Assembly: GCA_030149245.1 (NCBI GenBank)
Contig: JASBRX010000017.1
Coordinates: forward strand, 1 to 42,576
Direction of reading: 5' to 3'
Source of the DNA: Sphingomonas bacterium
Lineage (GTDB): Bacteria > Pseudomonadota > Alphaproteobacteria > Sphingomonadales > Sphingomonadaceae
DNA length: 42,576 nucleotides
The notes under the pieces are model-generated. The model saw only the letters and a program-made list of their open reading frames with translations, was not told the DNA's origin and did not search any database. Numbering within the stretch: position 1 is the stretch's first letter; every line of letters begins with the position of its first letter. A program made the position numbers and the translations under genes. Below are positions 1-10,620 of this stretch, in pieces.

Positions 1-331
1 GAAGCATAAGCGGATTTTGGATCAGGCGAAGGGCTATTATGGCCGTCGCAAGAACACCATCCGCATCGCGCGCCAGGCCGTCGAAAAGGCCGGCCAGTAC
101 GCCTATCGCGACCGCAAGGTTAAGAAGCGCAGCTTCCGCGCCCTGTGGATTCAGCGCATCAACGCCGGCGTCCGCGCCGAGGGCCTGACCTATTCGCAGT
201 TCATGCATGGCCTCAAGCTCGCCGGCATCGAACTGGACCGGAAGGTTCTGGCCGACATCGCCATGCACGAAGGTGAGGCGTTTACCGCCATCATCGCGCA
301 GGCGAAGGCGGCTCTGCCCCAGGCCGCCTGA
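1..331 (+). CDS. rplT: 50S ribosomal protein L20 (5' end outside window)
   Basis: L20 binds 23S rRNA early in large-subunit assembly. The reading frame is open from base 2, giving [18 protein letters not shown], which aligns with residues about 12 onward of the L20 family; roughly the first ten residues lie outside the window. The remaining 109 residues carry the family hallmarks [18 protein letters not shown] and the C-terminal region [16 protein letters not shown] at 17 could look like a start, but homology continues upstream of it, so the gene is truncated by the window edge. In most bacteria rplT follows infC-rpmI and precedes pheST; here a LysE-type gene lies between rplT and pheS. Confidence 0.97.
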   Translation, partial: KHKRILDQAKGYYGRRKNTIRIARQAVEKAGQYAYRDRKVKKRSFRALWIQRINAGVRAEGLTYSQFMHGLKLAGIELDRKVLADIAMHEGEAFTAIIAQAKAALPQAA

Positions 332-356
332 GGCAGCCTGTAGCGACCGAAAAACG

Positions 357-390
357 GGGCGCCGGTGGACCATCCACCGGCGCCCTTTTT
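357..390 (+). terminator. Rho-independent terminator after rplT
   Basis: A perfect 13-bp GC-rich stem (357-369 with 373-385, loop CCA) is followed by TTTTT at 386-390. It begins 25 bases after the rplT stop and ends 23 bases before the LysE-type gene. It should end the infC-rpmI-rplT type transcript and separate it from the exporter gene. Confidence 0.87.
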
Positions 391-413
391 CTTGATCTGA
401 CGAGGATCACCAC

Positions 414-1037
414 ATGACGCTCCAGACCTGGTGGCTCTATGTCACCGCCGTGTTCCTGATCTGCGCGACGCCGGGGCCGAACATGCTCCACGTCATGGTG
501 CAGAGCATCCATCACGGCGCGCGCCGGTCGGTCGCGTCGATGCTGGGGCTGATGACCGCGAATCTCGTGTGCCTGCTGGCGTCGGCGGCGGGCCTTGGGG
601 CGTTGCTCAAGGCGTCGCCGATGCTGTTCGACGTCTTGCGCTATGCCGGGGTCGGGTATCTGGTATGGCTGGGGATCAAGGCGTGGCGCGCACCGGTTGC
701 GGACGGCGATGCTGCGACGGAGAAGCCTGCCCCGCCCTCGCTGGTCGCGATGTTCGGAACGGGGCTCGGCACCGGCTTTTCCAATCCCAAGCTGATCATC
801 TTTGCCGCCGCGCTGTTCCCGCAGTTCATCGACACCAGCGCACCGTTCGCGCCCCAGCTCTCCATCCTGATCGCCAGCTTTGTCGCGATCGAGGCATTCT
901 GGTTCGGCATGTACGCGATCGGCGGCCGTTCACTCGCCGCGTGGCTGGCGCCTGCCAACCGCCAGCGGTTGTTCAACCGCGTCACCGGCGGCGTGTTCAT
1001 CGCGTTCGGCGTCGCTTTGCTGGGCAGCCGGGCTTGA
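414..1037 (+). CDS. LysE/RhtB-family amino-acid exporter
   Basis: A 207-residue inner-membrane protein of the LysE/RhtB family, whose members export amino acids or their analogues. The N-terminus has the family signature ATPGPNMLHVMVQSIHHGAR (residues about 19-38). Hydrophobic stretches fit the usual six-helix layout, and GFSNPKLIIFAAALFPQFI in mid-protein is also typical of the family. The length is normal. GAGGA at 401-405 lies 8 bases before the ATG. It sits alone between the rplT terminator and pheS. The substrate cannot be read from the sequence, so no gene symbol is given. Confidence 0.9.
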   Translation: MTLQTWWLYVTAVFLICATPGPNMLHVMVQSIHHGARRSVASMLGLMTANLVCLLASAAGLGALLKASPMLFDVLRYAGVGYLVWLGIKAWRAPVADGDAATEKPAPPSLVAMFGTGLGTGFSNPKLIIFAAALFPQFIDTSAPFAPQLSILIASFVAIEAFWFGMYAIGGRSLAAWLAPANRQRLFNRVTGGVFIAFGVALLGSRA

Positions 1038-1088
1038 CCTTCGCGCCCGACTGCGGTTCGGGCCACTAGACCATTGAACGGAACTGTG

Positions 1089-2177
1089 ATGACCGATCTC
1101 GACCAACTCAAGGCCGACCTTCTCGCCGCGATCGATGCGGCTACCGGCGTCGATGCGCTGGAGGCGGTGCGCGTACACGCCTTGGGCAAGCAGGGCAGCG
1201 TCACCGGCCTGCTCAAGACGCTGGGCGGGATGAGCCCCGAGGAGCGGCAGGAAACCGGCCCGCGCATCCATGGGCTGCGCGAGGCGGTGACCGAAGCGCT
1301 GGCGGCGCGCAAGGCGGCGCTGGAAGGCGCCGCGCTGGAGGCCAAGCTCGCCAGCGAGACGCTCGACATGACCCTGCCGGTCGATGGTGTGCCCGCAGGC
1401 ACCGTCCACCCGATCAGCCAGGTGATGGACGAGCTCGCCGAAATTTTCGCCGACATGGGCTTTGCCGTCGCGACCGGGCCGGAGATCGAGGACGACTGGC
1501 ACAATTTCACCGCGCTCAACATTCCCGAGACGCATCCGGCGCGCGCGATGCACGACACCTTCTACCTCGCGGGTGAGCATGAGCGGCCGATGGTGCTGCG
1601 CACGCACACGTCGCCGGTGCAGATCCGCACGATGACCAGCCAACAGCCGCCGATCCGCATCATCGCGCCGGGCCGCGTCTATCGCAGCGACAGCGACGCG
1701 ACCCACACGCCGATGTTCCATCAGATCGAGGGGCTGGTGATCGACAAGGGCATCACGCTCGGCCACCTCAAATGGACGCTGGAGACCTTCCTCAAGGCCT
1801 ATTTCGAGCGCGACGACATCGTCCTGCGGCTGCGCCCGAGCTATTTCCCGTTCACCGAGCCGAGTGCGGAAGTCGATGTCGGCTTCACCTGGACCAATGG
1901 CAAGCGCGTGATCGGCGGCAGCGGCGATGCCGAGGGCGGCGGATGGATGGAGGTGCTGGGTAGCGGCATGGTCCATCGCCGGGTGATCGAGGCGTGCGGG
2001 CTCGACCCCGATGAGTGGCAGGGCTTTGCCTTTGGCACCGGGGTCGATCGGCTCGCGATGCTCAAATATGGGATGGATGATTTGCGCGCATTCTTCGACG
2101 GCGATCTGCGCTGGCTGAAGCATTACGGCTTCTCGGCGCTCGACGTGCCCACGCTGTCGGGGGGAGTCGGCGCATGA
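1089..2177 (+). CDS. pheS: Phenylalanine--tRNA ligase alpha subunit
   Basis: Catalytic subunit of the alpha2-beta2 class II synthetase that charges tRNA-Phe in the cytoplasm. The ATG at 1089 gives 362 residues beginning [12 protein letters not shown], the usual coiled-coil N-terminal arm. An in-frame TTG 15 bases upstream adds nothing recognisable. The motif 2 region [20 protein letters not shown] starts near residue 195, and motif 3 [18 protein letters not shown] lies near residue 316. The stop overlaps the pheT start in an ATGA, implying translational coupling and equal subunit output. No leader peptide or T-box-like structure is visible in the 51 bases upstream. Confidence 0.97.
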   Translation: MTDLDQLKADLLAAIDAATGVDALEAVRVHALGKQGSVTGLLKTLGGMSPEERQETGPRIHGLREAVTEALAARKAALEGAALEAKLASETLDMTLPVDGVPAGTVHPISQVMDELAEIFADMGFAVATGPEIEDDWHNFTALNIPETHPARAMHDTFYLAGEHERPMVLRTHTSPVQIRTMTSQQPPIRIIAPGRVYRSDSDATHTPMFHQIEGLVIDKGITLGHLKWTLETFLKAYFERDDIVLRLRPSYFPFTEPSAEVDVGFTWTNGKRVIGGSGDAEGGGWMEVLGSGMVHRRVIEACGLDPDEWQGFAFGTGVDRLAMLKYGMDDLRAFFDGDLRWLKHYGFSALDVPTLSGGVGA

Positions 2178-4585
2178 AGTTCACGCTGAACTGGCTCAAG
2201 GAGCATCTCGACACCGATGCGGACCTGACCGCGATCCTCGATGCCCTCAACCGCATCGGGCATGAGGTCGAGGGTGTGGAGAATCCCGGTGCGGCGCTGG
2301 CGGCGTTCAAGGTCGCGCGCGTGCTGACCGCCGAGCGGCATCCGCAGGCCGACAAATTGCAGGTGCTCACCGTCGATGCCGGGGACGGCGAGCCGCTGCA
2401 GATCGTGTGCGGTGCGCCCAATGCCCGTGCGGGGCTGGTCGGCGTGCTCGGCCTGCCCGGTGCGACCGTCCCCGCCAACGGCATGGTGCTCAAGGTCGCG
2501 GCGGTGCGCGGCGTCGAATCGAACGGCATGATGTGTTCCAGCCGCGAGCTGGAGCTGGGCGACGATCATGACGGCATCATCGAGCTGCCCGAGGATGCGC
2601 CGGTTGGCACGCCCTTCCCCGACTATGCCGGCCTCGACGATCCGGTGATCGACGTGTCGATCACGCCCAACCGCCAGGACTGCATGGGCGTGCGGGGCAT
2701 CGCGCGCGACCTGGCCGCCGCAGGCCTTGGCACGTTGAAGCCGCTCGATGCCACCCCCGTCGCGACCAGCGGCGCCGGGCCCGAAGTGCGGATCGAAGCG
2801 CCCGAGGGCTGCCCCGCCTATTTCGGCCAGACCGTGAGCGGCGTCACCAACGGTGCCGCGCCCGAGTGGATGCAGCGCCGGTTGAAGGCGATCGGCCAGC
2901 GCCCGATCAGCGCGCTGGTCGACATCACCAATTACGTGATGATCGACTTGGGCCGCCCGCTCCACGTCTATGACAAGGCGAAGCTCAGCGGCGCGCTGAC
3001 CGTGCGCAAGGCAAAGCCGGGCGAGCAGGTGCTGGCACTCAACGAAAGGACCTACACGCTCGACGAGACGATCACGGTCATCGCGGACGAGAATGGCGTC
3101 CATGACATTGGCGGGATCATGGGCGGCGAGGATACCGGCGTCTCGGAAACGACCACCGATGTCGTGATCGAATGTGCCTATTTCGAGCCGGAGGCGATTG
3201 CCCGTGCCGGCCAGAAGCTCCTGCTGACCAGCGACGCGCGCACCCGGTTCGAGCGCGGCGTGGACCCGGAGTTCCTCGAAGACGGCATCGCCATCGCGGC
3301 GCGGCTGGTGACGCAGATTTGCGGCGGCACCGCGAGCGAAGTGACGCGCGCGGGTGCGGTGCCGAAGGTCGGCATCACCACCGGCTATGATCCCAAGCTG
3401 GCCGAGACGCTCGGCGGCATGGCGATCCCGGCGGAGCGGCAGCGCGACATCCTCGAGTCGCTCGGCTTCACCGTTCAGCCGCTCGACGCCAACGGCGATC
3501 CCTGCGAGCTGACCGACACGTGCGACGGCTTCCGCGTCACCGCGCCGAGCTGGCGCCGCGATGTCGACGGCCCGGCCGATCTGGTCGAGGAAGTGATCCG
3601 GATCGAGGGGATCGACAAGGTCCCGTCCACCCCGCTGCCGCGCGCGCCCGGCGTCGCCAAGCCGACCGCGACGCCCGAGCAGAAGCTGGAGCGCCGCATC
3701 CGCCGCACCGCCGCCGCGCGCGGCCTCAATGAAGCGGTGACGTGGAGCTTCATCTCCGAGAGCGAGGCCGAAGCGGTCGGTGGCGGTGCTTGGACGCTCG
3801 CCAATCCGATCAGCGAAGACCTGAAGGTCATGCGCCCCTCGCTGCTGCCCGGGCTGATGATGGCGGCGGCGCGCAACGTGAAGCGCGGCGCGACGAGTGT
3901 GCGGCTGTTCGAACTCGGCCGTCGTTATCTGGCGGGGGGCGAGAAGCTGACCCTCACCGTCCTGCTCGCGGGCGACCGCAGTCCGCGCGGCTGGGCAAAC
4001 GGCAAGGCACAGACCTTCGGTGCGTTCGACGCCAAGGCGGAGGCGCTGGCATTGCTCGAAGCCGCCGGTGCGCCGGTAGCAAACCTTCAGGTCATGGGTG
4101 AGGCCGGCGCAGCTTGGCATCCGGGCCAGTCCGCGACGCTGCGGCTGGGGCCAAAGACGGTGCTCGCCGCCTTCGGCATGCTCCACCCGAGCCTGACCAA
4201 GCGTTTCGACCTCGACGGCCCGGTCGCCGCGGTAGAGCTGTTCCTTGACGCAATCCCCGCCAAGCGCGCGACCGGCTTCGCCCGCCCCGCCTACACGCCC
4301 CCGGCGTTGCAGGCGGTGACGCGCGACTTCGCGTTCATCGTGCCGGCGAACCTCCCGGCAGGCGATCTCGTCCGCGCGGTCAAGGGTGCCGACAAGGCCG
4401 TCATTACCGATGCGCGCCTGTTCGACCTCTTCACCGGCGCAGGCGTCGAAGAGGGCAAGAAGAGCCTCGCGGTCGAAGTGACACTGCAACCCGGCGAGAA
4501 GAGCTTCACCGACGCCGAGATCAAAGCGGTGGCCGACAAGGTCGTCGCGGTAGCGGCCAAACTGGGCGCGAGCCTGCGGGGCTGA
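2174..4585 (+). CDS. pheT: Phenylalanine--tRNA ligase beta subunit
   Basis: A full-length 803-residue beta subunit of PheRS, which carries tRNA binding and editing. The N-terminus [18 protein letters not shown] is characteristic. A tRNA-binding OB-fold follows at about residues 40-150 ([24 protein letters not shown]). The B3/B4 editing region contains [21 protein letters not shown] near 245-265, and B5 and the catalytic-like core come after it. The C-terminal ferredoxin-fold anticodon-binding domain begins near [16 protein letters not shown], about residue 710. The start overlaps the pheS stop by 4 bases. A paired-hairpin repeat begins 2 bases after the stop. Confidence 0.98.
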   Translation: MKFTLNWLKEHLDTDADLTAILDALNRIGHEVEGVENPGAALAAFKVARVLTAERHPQADKLQVLTVDAGDGEPLQIVCGAPNARAGLVGVLGLPGATVPANGMVLKVAAVRGVESNGMMCSSRELELGDDHDGIIELPEDAPVGTPFPDYAGLDDPVIDVSITPNRQDCMGVRGIARDLAAAGLGTLKPLDATPVATSGAGPEVRIEAPEGCPAYFGQTVSGVTNGAAPEWMQRRLKAIGQRPISALVDITNYVMIDLGRPLHVYDKAKLSGALTVRKAKPGEQVLALNERTYTLDETITVIADENGVHDIGGIMGGEDTGVSETTTDVVIECAYFEPEAIARAGQKLLLTSDARTRFERGVDPEFLEDGIAIAARLVTQICGGTASEVTRAGAVPKVGITTGYDPKLAETLGGMAIPAERQRDILESLGFTVQPLDANGDPCELTDTCDGFRVTAPSWRRDVDGPADLVEEVIRIEGIDKVPSTPLPRAPGVAKPTATPEQKLERRIRRTAAARGLNEAVTWSFISESEAEAVGGGAWTLANPISEDLKVMRPSLLPGLMMAAARNVKRGATSVRLFELGRRYLAGGEKLTLTVLLAGDRSPRGWANGKAQTFGAFDAKAEALALLEAAGAPVANLQVMGEAGAAWHPGQSATLRLGPKTVLAAFGMLHPSLTKRFDLDGPVAAVELFLDAIPAKRATGFARPAYTPPALQAVTRDFAFIVPANLPAGDLVRAVKGADKAVITDARLFDLFTGAGVEEGKKSLAVEVTLQPGEKSFTDAEIKAVADKVVAVAAKLGASLRG

Positions 4586-4587
4586 CC

Positions 4588-4702
4588 TATCGTGTCACCC
4601 CGGCCTTGTGCCGGGGTCCACCCAGCGGCTAGCGCAACGCTCGAACCAATCGGGTTGCGCATGCGGCCTAGTGGACCCCGGCACAGGGCCGGGGTGACGA
4701 TA
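4588..4702. repeat. Paired-hairpin palindromic repeat (copy 1)
   Basis: An imperfect long inverted repeat fills the pheT-SDR gap: arm 4588-4621 against arm 4671-4702. Each arm is itself a hairpin with a CCCCGGC/GCCGGGG stem. The 49-base spacer holds a third hairpin (GCGCAAC 4632-4638 with GTTGCGC 4654-4660). The unit (GTCACCCCGGCC...GGGGTCCA) matches in layout the repeats at 13334-13408 and 41294-41384, so this is a dispersed BIME/REP-like family. It may attenuate read-through from pheT, but there is no T-run. Confidence 0.85.
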
Positions 4703-4716
4703 GTGAGGAGCTGACC

Positions 4717-5454
4717 ATGCCCACCGTACTCATCACCGGCGCGACCGCAGGGATCGGCGAAGCGGCGGTGCATGCCTTTGCCGAGTCTGGCTGGCATGTC
4801 GTCGCCACCGGGCGCCGTGCCGACCGGCTGGCGGCGCTGCAGAGCGACAGCGTCCACACGCTCGAATTCGACATTCGTGATGAAGCCGCGCGCGATGCCG
4901 CGCTGGCGTCACTGCCCGAACCGTTCGCCAGCATAGACCTGCTGATCAACAATGCCGGGCTCGCGCGGGGGCTTGAGAAGGCGCAGGACGCTGATCTCGA
5001 TAGCTGGAAGACGATGGTCGACACCAACGTCACCGCGTTGATGTCGATCACGCACAAATTGCTGCCGATGCTGATTGAACGGAAGGGCGCGATCATCAAT
5101 CTGGGCTCGGTCGCGGGCAGCTATGTCTATCCGGCGGGCAATGTCTATGCCGGGACCAAGGCGTTCGTGAATCACTTCAGCCTCGCGCTGCGCGCCGATC
5201 TGCACGGTACCGGCGTCCGCGTCACCTCGATCGAGCCCGGCATGGTCGAGACCGAGTTCATGACCGTGCGCACTGGCGGCGACAAGGAGGCGTCCGATCG
5301 CCTGTACGCCGGAGTGAACCCGATGACGCCGGAGGACATCGCCGAGACCTTGCTGTGGGTCGCAACGCTGCCGCCACATCTCAATATCAACCGGCTTGAG
5401 CTGATGCCCGTGAACCAGGATTTCGCCGGGTTCGCGGTGCACCGCGAGGGATAA
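4717..5454 (+). CDS. SDR-family NADP-dependent oxidoreductase (YdfG-like)
   Basis: A 245-residue short-chain dehydrogenase. It has a cofactor-binding TGATAGIG at residues 7-14, an ATGRR segment that usually indicates NADP preference, NNAG at 78-81, Ser131, and Tyr144-x3-Lys148 (YAGTK). Long stretches resemble E. coli YdfG, a 3-hydroxy-acid/L-allo-threonine dehydrogenase: DLHGTGVRVTSIEPGMVETE, and the end HLNINRLELMPVNQDFAGF. A similar activity on small hydroxy acids is likely but not proven. GAGGAG at 4705-4710 precedes the ATG. The gene lies just beyond the palindromic repeat after pheT. Confidence 0.92.
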   Translation: MPTVLITGATAGIGEAAVHAFAESGWHVVATGRRADRLAALQSDSVHTLEFDIRDEAARDAALASLPEPFASIDLLINNAGLARGLEKAQDADLDSWKTMVDTNVTALMSITHKLLPMLIERKGAIINLGSVAGSYVYPAGNVYAGTKAFVNHFSLALRADLHGTGVRVTSIEPGMVETEFMTVRTGGDKEASDRLYAGVNPMTPEDIAETLLWVATLPPHLNINRLELMPVNQDFAGFAVHREG

Positions 5455-5472
5455 TCGGCGTCCCACGGCGGG

Positions 5473-6363
5473 ATGGACCCCGCTGCGCCCCTTGCTATCG
5501 CCGCGTTAACCAATAGCCTGTCTGCCCGGGGGGACAGGCGGGTGGAGTCGATCGATCCCGGCAATGCATGCGCGGTATTCGGCGAGGATGACCTCGTCGA
5601 GCTGCTCGCCATTGCCGAATATCATGAGGACGCGGGCAGCGTGCTGATGAACCTCGCCAAACAGGCGGGGAAACAGGCTGATTCGGTGATCGAATGGCTG
5701 CCCGATGATTGGGAGGCCAAGCTGCAGGGCATGCTCGATCTCGCGCTGCGCCAGAGCTACGCCTTTGCCTTCCGCACCAACAAGTCCAATCGCCGCGCGC
5801 CGGGCGACACTCGCCCGGTCAAGAACGTTGAGGGATTTCACCGTTTCGCCGCGGGCTTCACCGGGGCGCTGGGCGGGCTGGGCGGGGTCGGCACGACGCT
5901 CGCCGATCTTGCCGTCACCACCACGCTGATCCTGCGATCGATCCAGCAGATCGCGGCCTTTTATGGCGAGGATATCGACGATCCGCAGGTGCGCGCCCAA
6001 TGTATCGCGGTCTTCGGCCTCGGCGGACCGCTGACCGACGACGACGCGACCGATACGGGCCTCTGGGCCGGACGCATCGCGTTCAGCCACCAGTCGATCT
6101 CGGGCGTGATCGGTGCGGTGGTGCCACGGATGGGGCGGACCATGGGCCAGACCCTCGCCGCACGCGCCGCCCCGGTGGTCAGCGCGGCGGCGGCGGCTGC
6201 GATCAACACCGTCTTCACCCGCTATTATCAGAAGATGGCGCACGTCCATTTCCGCCTGCGCCGGATCGAGCGCCGCCACCCGCGCGATGAGGTCATGGCG
6301 TGCTTCGAACGCATCGTCATGCTGGAGCGTGAGCGGCGGCGGTCGAAGAAGCGGCGGGGTTGA
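5473..6363 (+). CDS. EcsC-family protein
   Basis: A 296-residue protein resembling the EcsC family, named after a Bacillus protein encoded with an ABC transporter; its biochemical role is not settled. Recognisable parts are the glycine-rich hydrophobic region ALGGLGGVGTTLADLAVTTT (about residues 132-151) leading into LILRSIQQIAAFYGED, the segment IAVFGLGG, and an alanine-rich hydrophobic stretch near residues 225-245. The C-terminus is very basic (ERERRRSKKRRG). It starts 18 bases after the SDR gene and probably shares its transcript. The ribosome site is weak (GGCGGG). Confidence 0.84.
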   Translation: MDPAAPLAIAALTNSLSARGDRRVESIDPGNACAVFGEDDLVELLAIAEYHEDAGSVLMNLAKQAGKQADSVIEWLPDDWEAKLQGMLDLALRQSYAFAFRTNKSNRRAPGDTRPVKNVEGFHRFAAGFTGALGGLGGVGTTLADLAVTTTLILRSIQQIAAFYGEDIDDPQVRAQCIAVFGLGGPLTDDDATDTGLWAGRIAFSHQSISGVIGAVVPRMGRTMGQTLAARAAPVVSAAAAAAINTVFTRYYQKMAHVHFRLRRIERRHPRDEVMACFERIVMLERERRRSKKRRG

Positions 6364-6401
6364 GGCTCGATTCGTCGGCCACTTGCCGCTAGAGGGCCGC
6401 G

Positions 6402-7976
<1,575 letters not shown>

Positions 7977-7977
7977 G

Positions 7978-8871
7978 TTACTCGGGCCGAGCGCGCGCCT
8001 GGGGGTAGGTGCCGAGCACCCGCATCGATTTGGTGTGGAACTTCAGCTCCTCCAGCGCGCGGTCGACCGCCGCGTCGCCGGGGCGGCCGACGATGTCGCA
8101 ATAGAATTCCGTCGCCGCAAAGCTACCGCCGCGCTGGTAGCTTTCCAGCTTGGTCATGTTGACGCCATTGGTCGCAAAGCCGCCCAGCGCCTTGTACAGC
8201 GCGGCGGGGACGTTCTTCACCTCGAACACGAAGGTCGTCATGTACGGCCCATGGTCACGCAGCGGCGGCGCGCTGCGCGCCAGCATGACGAAGCGGGTCA
8301 TATTGTGGTCGGCGTCGGCCACGTCGCTGTCGAACACCGTCAGGCCATAGAGCGGGGCGGCGCCCGGCGGGGCGAGCGCGGCGACCGCCGGGTCACCCGC
8401 CTCCGCCACCACGGCGGCGGCACCAGCGGTGTCGGGGTAGGAAAGCGGCGCGATCCCCTGTGCCTTCAGCCAGTGGCGGCACTGGCCCAGCGCCTGCGGG
8501 TGGCTCATCGCCTGACGCACTCCGGCGCGCGCGCCCAGCCCCATCAGCGCATAGCGAATGGGAAGGAAATGCTCGCCGACGATCACCAGCCCCGATTCGG
8601 GAAGCAGGAAATGGATGTCGGCAACCCGGCCGTGCAGCGAATTTTCGATCGGGATCATCGCGCAATCGGCGCGCCCGTCGCGCACCGCGTCGATCGCATC
8701 CTCGAAGCTGAAACAGGGCAAAGGCAGCGCGGTCGGAAAGGCTTCGAGCGCCGCCATATGCGAATTTGCGCCCGGCGCGCCCTGAAACGCCACGGCGCGC
8801 TTGGGCTCGGCCAGGGCGGCCTGCGTCATGCGTTCGACGATCGGGCGGGCGGGTGCGGCGAAATTGTCCAT
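7978..8871 (-). CDS. pheA: Prephenate dehydratase
   Basis: Converts prephenate to phenylpyruvate in phenylalanine synthesis. The 297-residue, stand-alone form has no chorismate mutase domain. The catalytic PDT domain runs from AVAFQGAPGANSH (about 26-38) through CAMIPIENSLHGRV to the catalytic Thr-Arg-Phe triplet at 192-194 (DHNMTRFVML). A C-terminal ACT domain follows, where phenylalanine normally binds as feedback inhibitor: GGFATNGVNMTKLESYQRGG, with ESYQ in place of the ESRP seen in many homologues. The gene is convergent with prfC and divergent from the cytochrome gene. Confidence 0.95.
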   Translation of the reverse strand: MDNFAAPARPIVERMTQAALAEPKRAVAFQGAPGANSHMAALEAFPTALPLPCFSFEDAIDAVRDGRADCAMIPIENSLHGRVADIHFLLPESGLVIVGEHFLPIRYALMGLGARAGVRQAMSHPQALGQCRHWLKAQGIAPLSYPDTAGAAAVVAEAGDPAVAALAPPGAAPLYGLTVFDSDVADADHNMTRFVMLARSAPPLRDHGPYMTTFVFEVKNVPAALYKALGGFATNGVNMTKLESYQRGGSFAATEFYCDIVGRPGDAAVDRALEELKFHTKSMRVLGTYPQARARPE

Positions 8872-8900
8872 TGGCGCGTGCGCGTAACCGCGCGATCAAC

Positions 8901-8925
8901 TTGCGGCAAGCCCGGGTTGCGGCAA
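8901..8925. promoter_or_regulatory. Tandem palindromic TTGCGGCAA sites between divergent genes
   Basis: Two identical 9-base odd palindromes, TTGCGGCAA at 8901-8909 and 8917-8925, lie 16 bases centre to centre in the 111-base gap between pheA (-) and the cytochrome c gene (+). Spacing and symmetry suggest a dimeric regulator binding site, but no regulator can be named and no clear promoter hexamers are seen. Confidence 0.3.
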
Positions 8926-8982
8926 ACAAAAGGCCCGACTAAAGAACCCGGCCAAGATCAACACGGGGCAGAACGGGCGCAC

Positions 8983-9648
8983 ATGGACAATCGCATGAAC
9001 ACGATCGCAGGCTGGGTCCTGTTCGGCTGTGCCTCCGCGCTCGGCCTGTCGATCGCCAGCGGCATGATCTACCACAGCGGCAAGCCCGAAAAGGAAGGCT
9101 ATCCGGTCGAAAGCGCCGACGGTGCCGAGGGTGAAGGCGGTGCCGCCGCAGTCGAGCCGATCGCCAATCGCCTGGCCAAGGCCGATGTCGCCAAGGGTCA
9201 GGCATCGTTCGCCAAGTGCGCGGCATGCCACTCGATTACCCAGGGCGGCGCCAATGGCGTCGGCCCGAACCTGTGGGCATCGATGGGCAAGCCGCACGGC
9301 CATGTCACGGGCTTCGCCTATTCGGACGCGCTCAAGGCGATTCCGGGCAATTGGGACTTCGCATCGATGGACGCATGGCTCGCGTCCCCACGCAAATACG
9401 CTGCGGGCACCAAGATGACCTTTGCCGGCCTGTCGGACCCGCAGGAGCGTGCCAACGTCATCGCCTATCTGAACGCGCAGGGGTCGAACCTGCCGCTCCC
9501 GGCGCCCGAAGCGGCGCCGGCCGAGGGTGGCGAAGCAGCGACCGAAAAGGCGATCACGCCGACCGAAATGGGCAATGCCGGCACCCCGGCCTCGGGCGCG
9601 CCGTCGGTCGATCCGGCTGCTGCAGAGGAAGCCGCGAAGAAGGAATGA
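8983..9648 (+). CDS. Membrane-anchored c-type cytochrome (CycM-like)
   Basis: A 221-residue class I cytochrome c. An uncleaved-looking N-terminal hydrophobic anchor (about residues 8-30, AGWVLFGCASALGLSIASGM) should tether it to the inner membrane with the heme domain in the periplasm. The heme-attachment motif CAACH is at residues 79-83 and the likely distal ligand is Met145 in GTKMTFAG. The fold resembles cytochrome c552/CycM, which carries electrons from bc1 to the aa3 oxidase. An Ala/Glu/Pro-rich tail (about 170-221) follows. The ATG at 8983 was chosen over an in-frame ATG at 8995; the open frame upstream is antisense to pheA. Confidence 0.9.
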   Translation: MDNRMNTIAGWVLFGCASALGLSIASGMIYHSGKPEKEGYPVESADGAEGEGGAAAVEPIANRLAKADVAKGQASFAKCAACHSITQGGANGVGPNLWASMGKPHGHVTGFAYSDALKAIPGNWDFASMDAWLASPRKYAAGTKMTFAGLSDPQERANVIAYLNAQGSNLPLPAPEAAPAEGGEAATEKAITPTEMGNAGTPASGAPSVDPAAAEEAAKKE

Positions 9649-9672
9649 TCCACCGCAACTGGTGGTACGACG

Positions 9673-9705
9673 AAAAAGGGGCGGTCCGATGGGCCGCCCC
9701 TTTTT
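9673..9705. terminator. Bidirectional Rho-independent terminator
   Basis: AAAAAGGGGCGG at 9673-9684 pairs with CCGCCCCTTTTT at 9694-9705. The stem can extend to 15 bp around a GAT loop, and there is a T-run on each strand. It starts 24 bases after the cytochrome c stop and ends 2 bases before the stop of the convergent LOG-family gene, so it can end both transcripts. Confidence 0.88.
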
Positions 9706-9707
9706 CA

Positions 9708-10574
9708 TTACCCCTTCCGGTCTTCCCAGAATTTCTGGACGATCTCCCACCCCTCTTCCGCGGTTTCGCAGAAGTGGAACAGTTTCAGGTCGCGTGGGCT
9801 GATCACGCCCTCCTCCACCAGCGCCTCGAAATTGACGACGCGGGTCCAGAAGTCCTTGCCATAGAACAGCACCGGAATCGGCGCGATCTTGCCGGTCTGG
9901 ATCAGCGTCAGCAGCTCGAACGATTCGTCGAATGTGCCGAACCCGCCCGGGAACACCGCGACCGCGCGCGCGCGCAGCAGGAAGTGCATCTTGCGCAGCG
10001 CGAAATAGTGGAACTGGAAGCTGAGCGACGGCGTCACATATTCATTTGGCGCCTGCTCATGCGGCAGCACGATGTTGAGGCCGACCGATTCGCAGCCCTT
10101 CTCCGCCGCACCGCGATTCGCCGCCTCCATGATCGAAGGGCCGCCGCCCGAGGTGACGACGAAGTGGCGGTCGCCATTCTCGTCGAGCGGGTAGCAGCTT
10201 GCGAGCGCCGCCAGTTCGCGCGCGACGTCGTAATATTTCGATTTTTCGATCAGCCGCTCGGCAATCCGGCGCGACTGGTCGTCGGTGGCGAGGTCGAGCA
10301 ACGCCTGCGCCTTGGCCGGCTCGGGAATCCGTGCCGATCCATAGATCACGAACAGCGACGCGATCTTCGCCTCGTCCATCAACAGGCTGGGTTTCAGCAG
10401 CTCGAGCTGGAAACGCACCGGGCGCAGATCCTCGCGCAGCAGGAACTCCATGTCCTGAAAGGCGAGGCGGTAGGCCGGGTGTTCGGTCTGGGGGGTGGAG
10501 ACGGCGGTTCGCGCGGTCTCCGCATCCTGGCTCGCGCGGGCAAAGACGCGCGACGGCACTTTCTGGTCTGTCAT
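9708..10574 (-). CDS. LOG/TIGR00730-family Rossmann-fold protein
   Basis: A 288-residue protein of the LOG ('lysine decarboxylase-like') family. Studied members hydrolyse nucleoside 5'-monophosphates such as cytokinin ribotides. It has the nucleotide-binding segment SGGGPSIMEAANRGA (142-156) and the defining PGGFGTFDE (209-217). An N-terminal extension of about 70 residues is common in alphaproteobacterial members. ATG at 10574 was taken because the frame upstream of it is antisense to the extensin-like gene and has no homology. The physiological substrate is not evident from the neighbours. Confidence 0.92.
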   Translation of the reverse strand: MTDQKVPSRVFARASQDAETARTAVSTPQTEHPAYRLAFQDMEFLLREDLRPVRFQLELLKPSLLMDEAKIASLFVIYGSARIPEPAKAQALLDLATDDQSRRIAERLIEKSKYYDVARELAALASCYPLDENGDRHFVVTSGGGPSIMEAANRGAAEKGCESVGLNIVLPHEQAPNEYVTPSLSFQFHYFALRKMHFLLRARAVAVFPGGFGTFDESFELLTLIQTGKIAPIPVLFYGKDFWTRVVNFEALVEEGVISPRDLKLFHFCETAEEGWEIVQKFWEDRKG

Positions 10575-10620
10575 TGGCGCGGGATTAGCGGGTTTCGGCG
10601 GCGACGCAAAGCGCCGAGCG

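Noticed and set aside
17..19. TTG as an internal start of rplT
   Set aside because: L20 homology continues upstream to the window edge, so the gene is cut by the window, not started here.
1038..1088. A regulatory leader (attenuator or T-box) ahead of pheS
   Set aside because: The 51-base gap shows no Phe-rich peptide, no competing hairpins and no T-box motif.
2123..4489. A 788-codon open frame antisense to pheT, and similar long antisense frames over serA, recQ, prfC and the pabBC region
   Set aside because: High-GC genes with G/C-rich third positions leave few stops on the other strand. These frames show no domain, have Arg/Ala/His-heavy composition, and lie entirely opposite well-identified genes.
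8035..8982. In-frame N-terminal extension of the cytochrome c gene
   Set aside because: It is antisense to pheA and has no homology; the recognisable protein begins with the membrane anchor at 8983.
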